From the NCBI RefSeq assembly GCF_016908195.1, contig NZ_JAFBDK010000021.1, forward strand, positions 1 to 55,788: 55,788 nucleotides of DNA. Reading direction: 5' to 3'. The position numbers and the translations under genes are program-made. The notes beneath the pieces were generated by a model that was not told the DNA's origin, made no database searches, and saw nothing but the letters and a program-made list of their open reading frames with translations. This document shows positions 8,319 to 19,787 of the stretch, piece after piece; within the stretch, counting starts at the first letter, position 1, and every line of letters begins with the position of its first letter. Source of the DNA: Jeotgalibacillus terrae (GTDB taxonomy: Bacteria > Bacillota > Bacilli > Bacillales > Jeotgalibacillaceae).

Positions 8319-9200
8319 TTGGATACACAAAAAAGTTTTCAGGATGCGGGTGAAGGGCGCCTTTATCTGGTGCCGACACCGATCGGAAACCTGGAAGATA
8401 TGACGTTCAGAGCCGTTAACATTCTGAAAGAAGCAGACCTGATCGCAGCTGAAGATACGCGCAACACAAAAAATCTTTGCCGTCATTTTGAAATAGAGAC
8501 GAAGCTTGTCAGTTACCATGAACATAATAAAGAAGAAAGTGGACGCAAGCTGATGGCTGACCTCCATGAAGGAAAGCAGATTGCACTTGTGACGGATGCG
8601 GGCACACCGTGTATTTCAGATCCGGGATATGAGCTTGTAAAGCTGTGTGTGGAAGAAGGCGTGAATGTGGTGCCACTTCCTGGTGCGAATGCGGCAGTCA
8701 CAGCATTAATTGCTTCAGGACTGAAGCCGCAGCCTTTTTACTATTATGGTTTTTTACCGCGTCAGAAAAAAGAAAAGCGTGAAGAGCTGGCATTTCTTTC
8801 AACCATTCCTGCAACATTTATTCTGTATGAATCACCTCACAGACTGAAGGAATCGTTAAAAGAGATGCAGGAGGCACTCGGAGCTGAGCGTCAGATGACA
8901 ATCTCGCGGGAGCTAACGAAGAAATTTGAGGAATTTGTCAGGGGCACTATTGGGGAGTGTCTTCAGTGGGCTGAAGAAAACGAGCTGCGCGGGGAGTTCT
9001 GTCTTGTTGTTGAAGGGTCAGAACGTGATAAGTGGCAGCAGGATGAAGAGGTCTGGTGGTCTGAATTATCACTGACTGATCACGTGGAGCATTATATTCA
9101 GCAGAAGTCTATGACGTCAAAAGCAGCTATTAAAGAAACGGCAAAAGACCGGGGACTTCCGAAGCGGGATGTTTATCAGGATTATCATGTTGATCATTAG
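8319..9200 (+). CDS. rsmI: 16S rRNA (cytidine-1402-2'-O) methyltransferase
   Basis: Modifies C1402 in the ribosomal decoding centre, together with RsmH. The 293-aa protein is a tetrapyrrole-methylase-fold enzyme, with LYLVPTPIGNLEDMTFRA near residue 16, EDTRNT, and the LVTDAGTPCISDPG loop. TTG 8319 is chosen because AAAGAGG precedes it by 8-9 bases; GTG at 8310 overlaps that site. It is followed by a terminator and faces abrB. Confidence 0.95.
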   Translation: MDTQKSFQDAGEGRLYLVPTPIGNLEDMTFRAVNILKEADLIAAEDTRNTKNLCRHFEIETKLVSYHEHNKEESGRKLMADLHEGKQIALVTDAGTPCISDPGYELVKLCVEEGVNVVPLPGANAAVTALIASGLKPQPFYYYGFLPRQKKEKREELAFLSTIPATFILYESPHRLKESLKEMQEALGAERQMTISRELTKKFEEFVRGTIGECLQWAEENELRGEFCLVVEGSERDKWQQDEEVWWSELSLTDHVEHYIQQKSMTSKAAIKETAKDRGLPKRDVYQDYHVDH

Positions 9201-9207
9201 GAGAGAA

Positions 9208-9233
9208 AAGATCGCGGAGGCGGTCTTTTTTTG
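9208..9233 (+). terminator. rsmI terminator
   Basis: AAGATCGC pairs with GCGGTCTT across a GGAG loop and runs into seven T. It is the plus-strand stop of a convergent gene pair. Confidence 0.85.
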
Positions 9234-9251
9234 ATAGTGGGGCGCCGCGGT

Positions 9252-9378
9252 TGTAGTGTTTTGACTGGTGACTGCAGTGTTTGGCTCTGCAGCTGTCGGA
9301 TACACCCGGGTTTGCTGTAGTGAGACGGGCTGCAGGTGTAATAAAACAACCCGCAGCTGCAGTGAATGAACCGCTCAG
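9252..9378. repeat. Degenerate tandem array, about 21-bp period (array 1)
   Basis: A TGTAGTG/TGCAGTG-type heptamer recurs at 9252, 9273, 9294 (diverged, TGTCGGA), 9316, 9337 (TGTAATA) and 9358, so spacings are 21, 21, 22, 21 and 21. Several units end in GCAGC. It fills the gap between the rsmI and abrB terminators. Confidence 0.75.
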
Positions 9379-9405
9379 CCATCGCGGGCCGGGCCAATAG
9401 ACAAT

Positions 9406-9433
9406 AAAAAAACTGCTCCGCAAAGGGAGCAGT
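9406..9433 (-). terminator. abrB terminator
   Basis: On the minus strand ACTGCTCC pairs with GGAGCAGT across a short loop and is followed by a run of T. It ends 16 bases downstream of the abrB stop. Confidence 0.88.
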
Positions 9434-9448
9434 GACCATTCTTATAAA

Positions 9449-9730
9449 TTAAGCACCTTGCAGGTTGCTTTGGATTTCCTTAATAAGCATTTCAGCACCT
9501 TCACGGCTTAGGACAAGCTTTCCGCCTGCAAGCTTAAGGTTGTCATCTGACACTTCGCCAGTGATCTGGCAAGTCATGCTTGGCTTGTATTTCTTCAGGA
9601 TGATTTTTTCGTCATCCACATAAATTTCAAGTGCGTCTTTCTCAGCGATTCCAAGTGTGCGGCGAAGCTCGATTGGAATAACTACTCGTCCTAGTTCGTC
9701 TACCTTACGTACAATTCCTGTTGATTTCAT
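9449..9730 (-). CDS. abrB: Transition-state regulator AbrB
   Basis: Global repressor of post-exponential genes; a swapped-hairpin AbrB/MazE-type DNA-binding domain occupies residues 1-50 (MKSTGIVRKVDELGRVVIP then RRTLGIAEKDALEIYVDD), followed by a C-terminal multimerisation domain with the LVLSREGAEMLIKEI stretch. Length 93 aa is usual. ATG at 9730 is chosen; GAGAGGGG lies about ten bases upstream, and the in-frame extension before it corresponds to the leader with the Spo0A boxes. Promoter and boxes are described separately. It is divergent from metG and convergent with rsmI. Confidence 0.96.
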   Translation of the reverse strand: MKSTGIVRKVDELGRVVIPIELRRTLGIAEKDALEIYVDDEKIILKKYKPSMTCQITGEVSDDNLKLAGGKLVLSREGAEMLIKEIQSNLQGA

Positions 9731-9778
9731 GATTAAAAATCCCCTCTCATAGGTGTAATGATTTTTTCTATTTGTTTT

Positions 9779-9843
9779 TTCGTCATGTTTCGACATTTTT
9801 CTCTCTGTTTTTATATCATACCAACGTTTCCCAAATCAGTCAA
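9779..9843 (-). promoter_or_regulatory. abrB promoter with two downstream Spo0A boxes
   Basis: Minus strand: -35 TTGACT (9843-9838), 17-bp spacer, -10 TATGAT (9820-9815). Downstream of the expected start lie TGTCGAA (9795-9789) and TGACGAA (9785-9779), both matching the TGNCGAA Spo0A box and spaced ten bases apart. This is the arrangement through which Spo0A~P represses abrB in B. subtilis. Confidence 0.85.
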
Positions 9844-12130
<2,287 letters not shown>

Positions 12131-12134
12131 TTGA

Positions 12135-12169
12135 TTGAAGAGGGGAGGTTTCATGCCTCTCTTCTTTTT
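12135..12169 (+). terminator. metG terminator
   Basis: GAAGAGGGGAGG pairs with CCTCTCTTC around a TTTCATG loop, followed by TTTTTA. Confidence 0.85.
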
Positions 12170-12550
12170 ATGTTCATCTATTTATTGAATTAATTGGTTT
12201 CAATGTTTCTAATGTGTCCTTAATATTACATTCATGTAACGAACTATAACAATAGAAGAAACTCGTCATTTTTTGATTCGTTTTTAGACATTTGGGCTGA
12301 AATTACCAATAAATCACCCTTTATCTAATTCATTATATCGAAATAGGCATTTTTATTAGAGAATGCTTTATTTTTGGGGTTGTATAATAAAAATTACTTT
12401 GAAAGCAATATTATCTGCTTGAGAACAGATCAATTATTATTAATGTGTATTTTAATCTGATTGTTAATTTGTTAATAGATTGTTACACGACTGTGATGTA
12501 TGACATATGGTTTTTTAATACACTAAATTTGCTGTGAAGGAGAGGATACA
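12170..12550. other. A+T-rich gap between metG and tatD
   Basis: No credible gene. It contains a TATAAT at 12383-12388, a small palindrome TTACAT/ATGTAA at 12226-12239, and a stem ATCTG/CAGAT near 12414-12431. The base composition is clearly richer in A+T than the flanking genes. Nothing else is recognised. Confidence 0.5.
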
Positions 12551-13318
12551 ATGTTATTCGATACACACGTTCATTTAAACGCAGATCAGTTTGAAGAAGA
12601 TCTTGATGATGTGATACAGCGCGCGAAAGAAAATGATGTTGAATGGATGACTGTCGTCGGCTTTGACAGAAAGACAATTAATAAAGCGATGGAGCTTGCG
12701 GAAGCACACTCATTCATTTATGCAGCAATAGGCTGGCACCCTGTCGATGCAATTGATATGACAGATGAGGATCTGGCCTGGATTGAGGAGTTAACTGCTC
12801 ATCCGAAAGTTGTTGCAATTGGTGAAACGGGGCTTGATTATCACTGGGATAAATCACCGCATGATGTCCAGCAGGAGGCATTCAGAAAGCAGATTCAACT
12901 GGCTAAGAAAGTGAAGCTTCCAATTGTCATTCATAATCGTGAAGCAACCCAGGATGTTGTCGATATCCTGAGAGAAGAAAACGCTGAAGAAGTTGGCGGT
13001 ATTATGCACTGCTACAGCGGCAGTGTGGAGGTTGCCAAACAGTGTGTGGATATGAACTTTATGATTTCTCTCGGTGGACCTGTCACATTTAAAAATGCAA
13101 AGAAGCCGAAAGAGGTTGCTGAAGAGATTGACCTTGAGCATTTACTGATTGAAACAGATGCACCGTTTTTAGCGCCGCACCCCAACCGCGGTAAGCGGAA
13201 TGAGCCTGCTTATGTCAAGCTTGTTGCAGAGCAGATTGCAGCGTTGAAAGGTATTTCATACGAAGAAGTTGGAAAACGCACGACAGAAAACGCAAAAAAA
13301 ATTTTTCAGCTGAAATAA
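12551..13318 (+). CDS. tatD: TatD-family metal-dependent hydrolase (YabD)
   Basis: TIM-barrel hydrolase of 255 aa. Metal ligands are visible as H6 and H8 in DTHVHLN, the Glu of GETGLDY (about residue 95), His in VIHNREA, His in MHCYSGS and Asp in ETDAPFL. E. coli TatD is a 3'-5' DNase; the exact substrate of the Bacillus protein is not settled. GAAGGAGAGG precedes the ATG. It sits in its usual place after metS. Confidence 0.93.
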   Translation: MLFDTHVHLNADQFEEDLDDVIQRAKENDVEWMTVVGFDRKTINKAMELAEAHSFIYAAIGWHPVDAIDMTDEDLAWIEELTAHPKVVAIGETGLDYHWDKSPHDVQQEAFRKQIQLAKKVKLPIVIHNREATQDVVDILREENAEEVGGIMHCYSGSVEVAKQCVDMNFMISLGGPVTFKNAKKPKEVAEEIDLEHLLIETDAPFLAPHPNRGKRNEPAYVKLVAEQIAALKGISYEEVGKRTTENAKKIFQLK

Positions 13319-13479
13319 ATAAGATCAGGCATTACAAAAAACAGTACCGTTTATGCGACACCTTTTGCGTTCATACCGGGGCGGGTTGTCGATAAAAAAA
13401 CCTTTTCAGGCAGGACAAGCGTATGCATAATTGGGACATATCTCACCCTGCGCAGGGAAAAATATCTCGAATTCGAAGG

Positions 13480-13509
13480 TTGACAATCTGTCACTATAGT
13501 CTTTATAAT
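13480..13509 (+). promoter_or_regulatory. Sigma-A promoter of yabE
   Basis: TTGACA (13480-13485), 18-bp spacer, TATAAT (13504-13509), followed by a 26-base leader to the yabE start. Both hexamers are consensus. Confidence 0.8.
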
Positions 13510-13535
13510 CACTCGGAGTAAAGGAGGAGTTTTTC

Positions 13536-14810
13536 ATGCAATCAGAAAATAACATGAAAAACCTGTTTCCAAAGTCTATGAGTAAGAGGAACTGGGTCTA
13601 TACGTTTGTTACTTTAACAGTGTTTGTTTTAGTAATTGGTTTCCTTTTTCAAGAAGGTATGAAGAAAACTGTAGCCCTAACCTTAAACGGTGAAGAGCAA
13701 CTGGTGCGCACAAACGCTGCGACTGTTGAAGATATATTTGCAGAAATGGATATGGATTTACACTCAGAGGACTATTTATACCCCTCTGGCGATACGGAGA
13801 TCTATCACGATATGACCGTACGCTGGAGACCGGCGAAACAGGTGTCATTTGATTTAGGCGGGGAAACGCTTGAAATGATGACCAACGCACGTACTGTAGG
13901 AGAATTCCTGCGAAGAGAACAACTTGAAGTAAGTGACGAAGACAAGCTGTCTCACGCTTTGAATGAAAGCATTGAGGAAGATATGACCATTTCCCTTGAA
14001 AAAGCTTTCGCATGGACGCTTGTGAATGGAACTGACAAAGAAGAGGTTTGGTCGACTTCGATCACCGTCGCTGACTTTTTAAAACAGCATGAAATTGAGC
14101 TGGATCAAGATGATCGCGTAGAACCATCTGAAGACACTATGTTGACGGAGGGCGCTACTGTTAAGATCGTCCACGTTGATAAGGTCACCGATGTGGTGGA
14201 AGAAACCAAGGACTTCAGTGTGGAACAAAAAGATGACAATACATTAGCCCAGGGTACTGAAAAGGTAGTTCAGGAAGGCGAAGAAGGTCTCATTGAAAAA
14301 ACATATGAAGTCGTAAAAGAAAACGGAAAAGAAGTTTCCCGTGATCTGAAAGAAGAAAAGGTTGTAAAGGAAAGCAAAAATAAAGTTGTGGCAGTAGGAA
14401 CGAAGAAGCCGGTTGTTGCGAGCGTTCCACGTGAAACAACGACTAAAACTGCTGCGTCATCATCGTCAGCAACAGCATCTTCACAGCCCGTGCAGACTGC
14501 ATCATCATCAGCACCAACCGGCCGTGAAATGACGATGTCATCAACCGCTTATACTGCTTCTTGTACAGGATGTTCAGGGATTACAGCGACAGGTATCAAT
14601 CTGCTGGCAAACCCTGGCATGAAAGTAATCGCTGTGGATCCATCAGTGATTCCGCTCGGTTCAAGAGTATATGTTGAAGGATATGGCTATGCAATTGCCG
14701 GAGATACTGGCGGCGCAATTAAAGGAAATAAGATTGATATCTTTATCCCGGACCGCGCTTCAGCTCTTGCATGGGGAAGCAGAACCGTAAAAGTAACAGT
14801 GATGCCATAA
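13536..14810 (+). CDS. yabE: Cell-wall protein YabE (DUF348, G5, 3D domains)
   Basis: Secreted or membrane-anchored wall-active protein of 424 aa, similar to resuscitation-promoting factors. A single membrane segment lies at about 22-40. Three DUF348 repeats follow (about 45-215), then a G5 domain (about 217-295) and a Ser/Thr/Ala-rich linker (about 300-330). The C-terminal 3D domain carries conserved aspartates, seen as AVDPSVIPLGS, GDTGGAIKGNKID and FIPDRASA. The 3D domain suggests lytic-transglycosylase-like muralytic activity. AAAGGAGG lies nine bases before ATG 13536. In B. subtilis yabE is controlled by an antisense RNA from ECF-sigma promoters; I did not identify that here. Confidence 0.92.
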   Translation: MQSENNMKNLFPKSMSKRNWVYTFVTLTVFVLVIGFLFQEGMKKTVALTLNGEEQLVRTNAATVEDIFAEMDMDLHSEDYLYPSGDTEIYHDMTVRWRPAKQVSFDLGGETLEMMTNARTVGEFLRREQLEVSDEDKLSHALNESIEEDMTISLEKAFAWTLVNGTDKEEVWSTSITVADFLKQHEIELDQDDRVEPSEDTMLTEGATVKIVHVDKVTDVVEETKDFSVEQKDDNTLAQGTEKVVQEGEEGLIEKTYEVVKENGKEVSRDLKEEKVVKESKNKVVAVGTKKPVVASVPRETTTKTAASSSSATASSQPVQTASSSAPTGREMTMSSTAYTASCTGCSGITATGINLLANPGMKVIAVDPSVIPLGSRVYVEGYGYAIAGDTGGAIKGNKIDIFIPDRASALAWGSRTVKVTVMP

Positions 14811-14819
14811 GTGGCTACT

Positions 14820-14852
14820 TAAAAACAGAGAGCACGTTCTCTCTGTTTTTTG
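14820..14852 (+). terminator. yabE terminator
   Basis: AACAGAGAG pairs with CTCTCTGTT around a short loop and is followed by TTTT. Confidence 0.88.
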
Positions 14853-14909
14853 TGCGTTCAAAAACAATTTCAGCTATAATGAACCACAGAAACCATTTCG
14901 GAGGAAAAC

Positions 14910-16341
<1,432 letters not shown>

Positions 16342-16344
16342 TAA

Positions 16345-16376
16345 GAACTCCGGTTGAGATGCCGGAGTTCTTTTTA
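16345..16376 (+). terminator. rsmA terminator
   Basis: A perfect 9-bp stem GAACTCCGG/CCGGAGTTC is followed by TTTTT, four bases after the stop codon. Confidence 0.92.
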
Positions 16377-16406
16377 GTAGCTGTTTCTATTTCAGACAGG
16401 GCATTC

Positions 16407-16434
16407 ACCCTTCAGCAGTCTCGGGCATATAGTG
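16407..16434 (+). promoter_or_regulatory. Candidate sigma-K promoter of yabG
   Basis: AC at 16407-16408, a 17-base spacer, then CATA at 16426-16429 with a following TAGTG, close to the sigma-K pattern AC-N(16-17)-CATANNNTA. yabG is a late mother-cell gene in B. subtilis, which fits. The last two positions of the -10 are imperfect. Confidence 0.4.
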
Positions 16435-16468
16435 AAGTCATGAGCCTGCAGAGGAGGGGGTAGCGGAA

Positions 16469-17323
16469 GTGGAATGGATCAATCAGCTTGTTGGACGTCT
16501 TTCTTATAACTGTGATGTGGTATTTGTTGTCGCGGCAGTTGAAGAGCGGGAAAGTGGCTCTTACGCCATTCTATACGGCCGGGACATCCGGCTGGTTGCG
16601 GATGCCCCGCTGGAAGATCTGCAGCTGCTCGATGAAGACCGGCTGGCTGAAGCAGATCAGCAGATAAAGGAAATGAAAGCGAACCGGGCTAAAAATTCAG
16701 CTGATGCAGAAAAAGAGTCCGGCACACTTTCATTCCATTTACCGGGACGTGTGCTGCATCTTGATGGAGACGAACGTTATCTAAAGAAGTGCCTTAAAAT
16801 CTATAAGGATGCAAATGTGCCCCATATAGGTGTGCACTGTCCTGAGAAAGAGATGCCTGACCGCATTCAGGAGCTGATTCTCCGCTATCAGCCCCAGATT
16901 CTCGTCTTAACAGGACACGACGCCTATTTACCGGCTCAGGGTAAAAAAAGTGATCTGCAGGCTTACAGACACTCTTCCTCATTCGTTCAGGCTGTAAAAA
17001 ATGCACGTAAAATCCTGCCGTACCTCGATCAGCTGGTGATTTTTGCAGGCGCATGCCAGTCCCATTTTGAATCACTGATCTATGCGGGAGCGAATCTGGC
17101 CAGCTCTCCGCTGCGTGTAAACATTCATGCACTTGACCCCGCATATGCAGCAAGTGTCATCAGTTATACCTCTATTCATTCAATGTTCAACGTTGAAAAT
17201 ATCCTGCCCCACACCCTCGCTGATGAAAATGGAATTGGCGGAATTGAAACGCGCGGCGTGTTAAGAACAGGCATGCCTTACAAGAAAGAAATGTATACAG
17301 AGACACAAAACGACAGCAAATAA
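16469..17323 (+). CDS. yabG: Sporulation-specific protease YabG
   Basis: Peptidase family U57 protein of 284 aa. In B. subtilis it trims spore-coat proteins so that they can be cross-linked by transglutaminase. Conserved blocks are PGRVLHLDGDERYLKKCL, LVLTGHDAY (about 150-160) and FAGACQSHFES, the last including candidate nucleophile residues. Start GTG 16469 follows GAGGAGGGGG at good distance. It sits between rsmA and veg as in B. subtilis. Confidence 0.93.
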   Translation: MEWINQLVGRLSYNCDVVFVVAAVEERESGSYAILYGRDIRLVADAPLEDLQLLDEDRLAEADQQIKEMKANRAKNSADAEKESGTLSFHLPGRVLHLDGDERYLKKCLKIYKDANVPHIGVHCPEKEMPDRIQELILRYQPQILVLTGHDAYLPAQGKKSDLQAYRHSSSFVQAVKNARKILPYLDQLVIFAGACQSHFESLIYAGANLASSPLRVNIHALDPAYAASVISYTSIHSMFNVENILPHTLADENGIGGIETRGVLRTGMPYKKEMYTETQNDSK

Positions 17324-17345
17324 GCACTTTGACGGAATAAAAACA

Positions 17346-17415
17346 TTGACATCCACTAAAGAGAATTGATAAAATAAATATTTTATTTGACCAAAACGTA
17401 ATATTTTGGTATACT
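17346..17415 (+). promoter_or_regulatory. Tandem sigma-A promoters of veg
   Basis: The main promoter is TTGACC (17387-17392), 17-bp spacer, TATACT (17410-17415). An upstream candidate has TTGACA at 17346-17351 and a poorer A-rich -10 about 17 bases on. The B. subtilis veg promoter is one of the strongest vegetative promoters known. Confidence 0.75.
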
Positions 17416-17438
17416 AATGTCAGTGAGGTGGAAGCGGA

Positions 17439-17702
17439 ATGCCAAAAACGTTAGCTGATATTAAGAAAGCACTTGATGTGAATCTTGGAAAACGTCTATT
17501 GTTAAAAGCCAATGGTGGAAGACGCAAGACAATTGAGCGTTCAGGAGTTTTGACTGAAACATATCCATCAATTTTCATTGTGGAACTGGATCAGGACGAA
17601 AATGCTTTTGAGCGGGTATCGTATAGCTACACCGATGTACTGACTGAAGCTGTTGAACTGACTTTTATTGAAGAAGGTTCTGAAGCAGCAAGCGTAAGTT
17701 AA
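17439..17702 (+). CDS. veg: Veg protein
   Basis: Small (87 aa) beta-rich protein, strongly conserved in Bacilli. It is needed for normal biofilm matrix expression and spore outgrowth in B. subtilis; the molecular mechanism is unclear. The sequence matches in its opening [20 protein letters not shown] and the [12 protein letters not shown] segment. GAGGTGG precedes the ATG. It is monocistronic, with a strong promoter and a long terminator. Confidence 0.96.
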   Translation: MPKTLADIKKALDVNLGKRLLLKANGGRRKTIERSGVLTETYPSIFIVELDQDENAFERVSYSYTDVLTEAVELTFIEEGSEAASVS

Positions 17703-17726
17703 TGAAATCATAATGATTTTTTTATG

Positions 17727-17778
17727 GGCGGTCTGCCCGGTTAATTGTTAACAGTTAACCGGGCAGACCGCCTTTTTG
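17727..17778 (+). terminator. veg terminator with 18-bp perfect stem
   Basis: The arms at 17727-17744 and 17755-17772 are perfectly complementary over 18 bp (GGCGGTCTGCCCGGTTAA and its complement), with a loop TTGTTAACAG and a TTTTT tail. Confidence 0.95.
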
Positions 17779-17898
17779 TTATGGTGAAAAAATATAACGT
17801 GTATCAGCTGAGGAATAGCTTTTCCATTATCTAGCTGGGATAGTAGTGCTCAATTTGAAACAGGCTATAGATGCATGACCAAAAAGGGGATGACAAAG

Positions 17899-18084
17899 AT
17901 GAGCAGAAGAAGAGGCGTAATGTCAGATCAGCTCAAGGAAGAAATCGCCAGAGAACTCGGGATTTATGATACGGTTCAGCAGGAAGGCTGGGGCGGAATC
18001 AAGTCCTGGGATGCCGGTAACATGGTCAAGCGGGCTATTCAGATGGCAGAGCGTCAACTGGGCGAACAGCCTGATCAGCGTTAA
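17899..18084 (+). CDS. sspF: Small acid-soluble spore protein F
   Basis: A 61-aa alpha/beta-type SASP relative that coats DNA in the forespore. It is recognised by [19 protein letters not shown] and the conserved [16 protein letters not shown] segment. ATG 17899 is preferred over the in-frame ATG 24 bases upstream: AAGGGG precedes it and the protein then begins MSRRRG as in relatives. No convincing sigma-G promoter was read; GTATC (17801) and CATTATCTA (17825) are only an approximate match. Confidence 0.93.
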   Translation: MSRRRGVMSDQLKEEIARELGIYDTVQQEGWGGIKSWDAGNMVKRAIQMAERQLGEQPDQR

Positions 18085-18107
18085 CCGTGGTACATGCAAA
18101 GGAGAAT

Positions 18108-18134
18108 CGTCCGGCTGAGGCCGGGCGGTTTTTT
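18108..18134 (+). terminator. sspF terminator
   Basis: CGTCCGGC pairs with GCCGGGCG across a TGAG loop, followed by six T. Confidence 0.88.
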
Positions 18135-18177
18135 GGTTGGGGGCGGTTGTGCGGGTATGGCGCTGGCTGGTTATATG

Positions 18178-18331
18178 TATCACCTTTTGGGTTTTATCTA
18201 TGACCTATTGATTTAATTCCATCATCTTTTTGGATATTCAACCGTTTTGCTGTGTGTCTCTCATAAATCTAACAGCTTTCAGCATTTATCTATCACCTTT
18301 CAAATTAATCCATCACCTTTTCGCTCAATTC
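18178..18331. repeat. Degenerate tandem array, 21-bp period (array 2)
   Basis: Units of the form YATCACCTTTT...TTAATC begin at 18178, 18199, 18220, about 18240, 18270, 18291 and 18311. Spacings are 21 or 20, except for one stretched step in the middle. The array lies between the sspF terminator and a cluster of family-1 repeats. The unit is related to that of array 3. Confidence 0.7.
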
Positions 18332-18360
18332 AGCCCGCGCGTCCGTAACCTCCCAATACA

Positions 18361-18405
18361 GATAAGTCCACCGCATACGCCCCTAAACGCCTACTTCCAC
18401 TTTTC
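18361..18405 (-). repeat. Family-1 interspersed repeat, copy E (partial)
   Basis: Read on the minus strand it opens AGAAAAGTGGAAG, the head of the family, and continues with a GGGGCGTATGCGGTGGACT stretch identical to copy B, then diverges. It is truncated. Confidence 0.7.
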
Positions 18406-18529
18406 TCTGATCCAGTTCCAGAAGGCAGGTCCTCGAGTCATAAGCCACGGCGAGAAAATGGGGAAAGTCGCCCATTTCTCTCACCGCGTCTTATGCTTGT
18501 CGGACCTAAACGCCTGCTTCCACTTTTCA
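18406..18529 (-). repeat. Family-1 interspersed repeat, copy C
   Basis: Minus strand: the head GAAAAGTGGAAGCAGGCG, then CATAAGACGCGG pairing with CCGTGGCTTATG around a G+C-rich centre, and the tail CTGGAACTGGATCAG. The whole unit folds as a long hairpin. Confidence 0.75.
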
Positions 18530-18679
18530 GTGATCCAGTTCCAGCAGGCAGGGGCTAGTGCGGTTCCCTCGGTTCCTTAAGATAAGTCAACATCGGCTCA
18601 CTCCGTTCGCCGTGTTTCCTTTATCTCAATCCACCTCAGTCCACCGCATACGCCCCTAAACGCCTGCTTCCACTTTTCT
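18530..18679 (-). repeat. Family-1 interspersed repeat, copy B
   Basis: Minus strand: nearly co-linear with copy A at 24031 throughout, including AGATAAAGGAAACAC, GATGTTGACTTATCTTAAGG and CACTAGCCCCTGCCTGCTGG. By eye roughly nine in ten positions agree, so the two copies are recent or under constraint. Confidence 0.85.
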
Positions 18680-18801
18680 CTGATCCAGTTCCAGCGCCCA
18701 GTCCCTCGGGTCATAAGCCACAAAGCGGTAAACGGGAAAGTGCACCCGTTTTCCGCTTCGCGTCTTATGCCTGTCGGGCTAAACGGGCGCTTCCACTTTT
18801 C
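18680..18801 (-). repeat. Family-1 interspersed repeat, copy D
   Basis: Minus strand: GAAAAGTGGAAGCGCCCG head, GGCATAAGACGCGAAGCGG and CCGCTTTGTGGCTTATG arms, GGGCGCTGGAACTGGATCAG tail. It is the same hairpin plan as copy C and ends about 60 bases before ispE. Confidence 0.8.
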
Positions 18802-18859
18802 GTGGTTTATTGCTACAATATCTTCAATGACTTGAAGGAAGATTGAGGTGTGTGGATTG

Positions 18860-19726
18860 ATGATGATGGTGAAAGCTCCGGCGAAGATTAATCTTTCGCT
18901 GGATGTGCTCCATAAGAGGCCTGATGGGTTTCATGAGGTGGAGATGGTCATGACGACTGTGGATCTGGCTGACCGCATTGAGCTGAAGGAAACAAAAGGC
19001 ACGCGGATCCGGATTATCTCGCATGACCGTTTTGTGCCGAGTGATCACAGGAACCTGGCCTATAAAGCGGCGGACAAGCTGCAGAGAAAATATAACGTGA
19101 AAAAGGGCGTTGATATTACGATTCATAAGCAGATTCCGGTTGCTGCGGGTCTTGCGGGCGGCAGCAGTGATGCAGCCGGTACGCTAAAAGGACTGAATGA
19201 GTTGTGGGCGCTTAATCTGTCAGCGGATGAGCTGGCTGAGGTCGGATCAGAGATCGGTTCTGATGTGGCGTTTTGTATTTATGGTGGAACAGCACTTGCG
19301 ACTGGACGGGGTGAGCAGATTCAGGAGCTTCCTGCGCCGCCAAAGTGCTGGGTTGTGCTGGCGAAGCCTTCAATCGGGGTTTCAACAGCAGATATTTACC
19401 AGAACCTGAAGCTTGATCAGGTGGATCATCCGGATACAGCTAAAATGGTACAGGCGATTGAAGAGGGAGATTATCAGGGGGTTTGCGAGAACCTTGGTAA
19501 CGCGCTTGAGTCTGTTACGCTTCAGCTATATCCGGAAGTGAAGCAGATTAAAGATCAGATGCAGCGGTTCGGTGCAGATGCTGTATTGATGAGTGGAAGC
19601 GGGCCGACCGTTTTTGGCCTTGTGCAGTATGAATCCAAAGTGCATCGTGTTGTAAATGGGCTGCGTGGTTTTTGTGACCAGGTATTTGCAGTAAGAATTC
19701 TTGGGAGTCGGGCACCTCTTGCTTAA
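18860..19726 (+). CDS. ispE: 4-diphosphocytidyl-2-C-methyl-D-erythritol kinase
   Basis: GHMP kinase (288 aa) of the non-mevalonate isoprenoid pathway. It phosphorylates CDP-methylerythritol. The ATP-binding motif [15 protein letters not shown] lies near residue 90, the N-terminal [12 protein letters not shown] and the C-terminal [12 protein letters not shown] are present. Several starts are in frame (GTG 18848, TTG 18857, ATG 18860, 18863, 18866). ATG 18860 lies nine bases after GAGGTG and gives the family length. Confidence 0.95.
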   Translation: MMMVKAPAKINLSLDVLHKRPDGFHEVEMVMTTVDLADRIELKETKGTRIRIISHDRFVPSDHRNLAYKAADKLQRKYNVKKGVDITIHKQIPVAAGLAGGSSDAAGTLKGLNELWALNLSADELAEVGSEIGSDVAFCIYGGTALATGRGEQIQELPAPPKCWVVLAKPSIGVSTADIYQNLKLDQVDHPDTAKMVQAIEEGDYQGVCENLGNALESVTLQLYPEVKQIKDQMQRFGADAVLMSGSGPTVFGLVQYESKVHRVVNGLRGFCDQVFAVRILGSRAPLA

Positions 19727-19756
19727 AAACGTACGATAATGATATAGTTACTATAC

Positions 19757-19770
19757 ATTATTCGGGTTTT
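19757..19770 (+). promoter_or_regulatory. Possible half PurBox before purR
   Basis: ATTATTCGGGTTTT resembles the complement of the PurBox consensus AWWWCCGAACWWT at about 11 of 13 positions, 18-31 bases before purR. In B. subtilis purR is autoregulated. Only one weak half-site is seen. Confidence 0.3.
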
Positions 19771-19787
19771 GGGAGGTTGCTCACCGC

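Noticed and set aside
18230-18580. A 116-codon plus-strand reading frame in the sspF-ispE gap
   Set aside because: It is made of array 2 and family-1 repeat copies, has no ribosome-binding site and no recognisable protein family.
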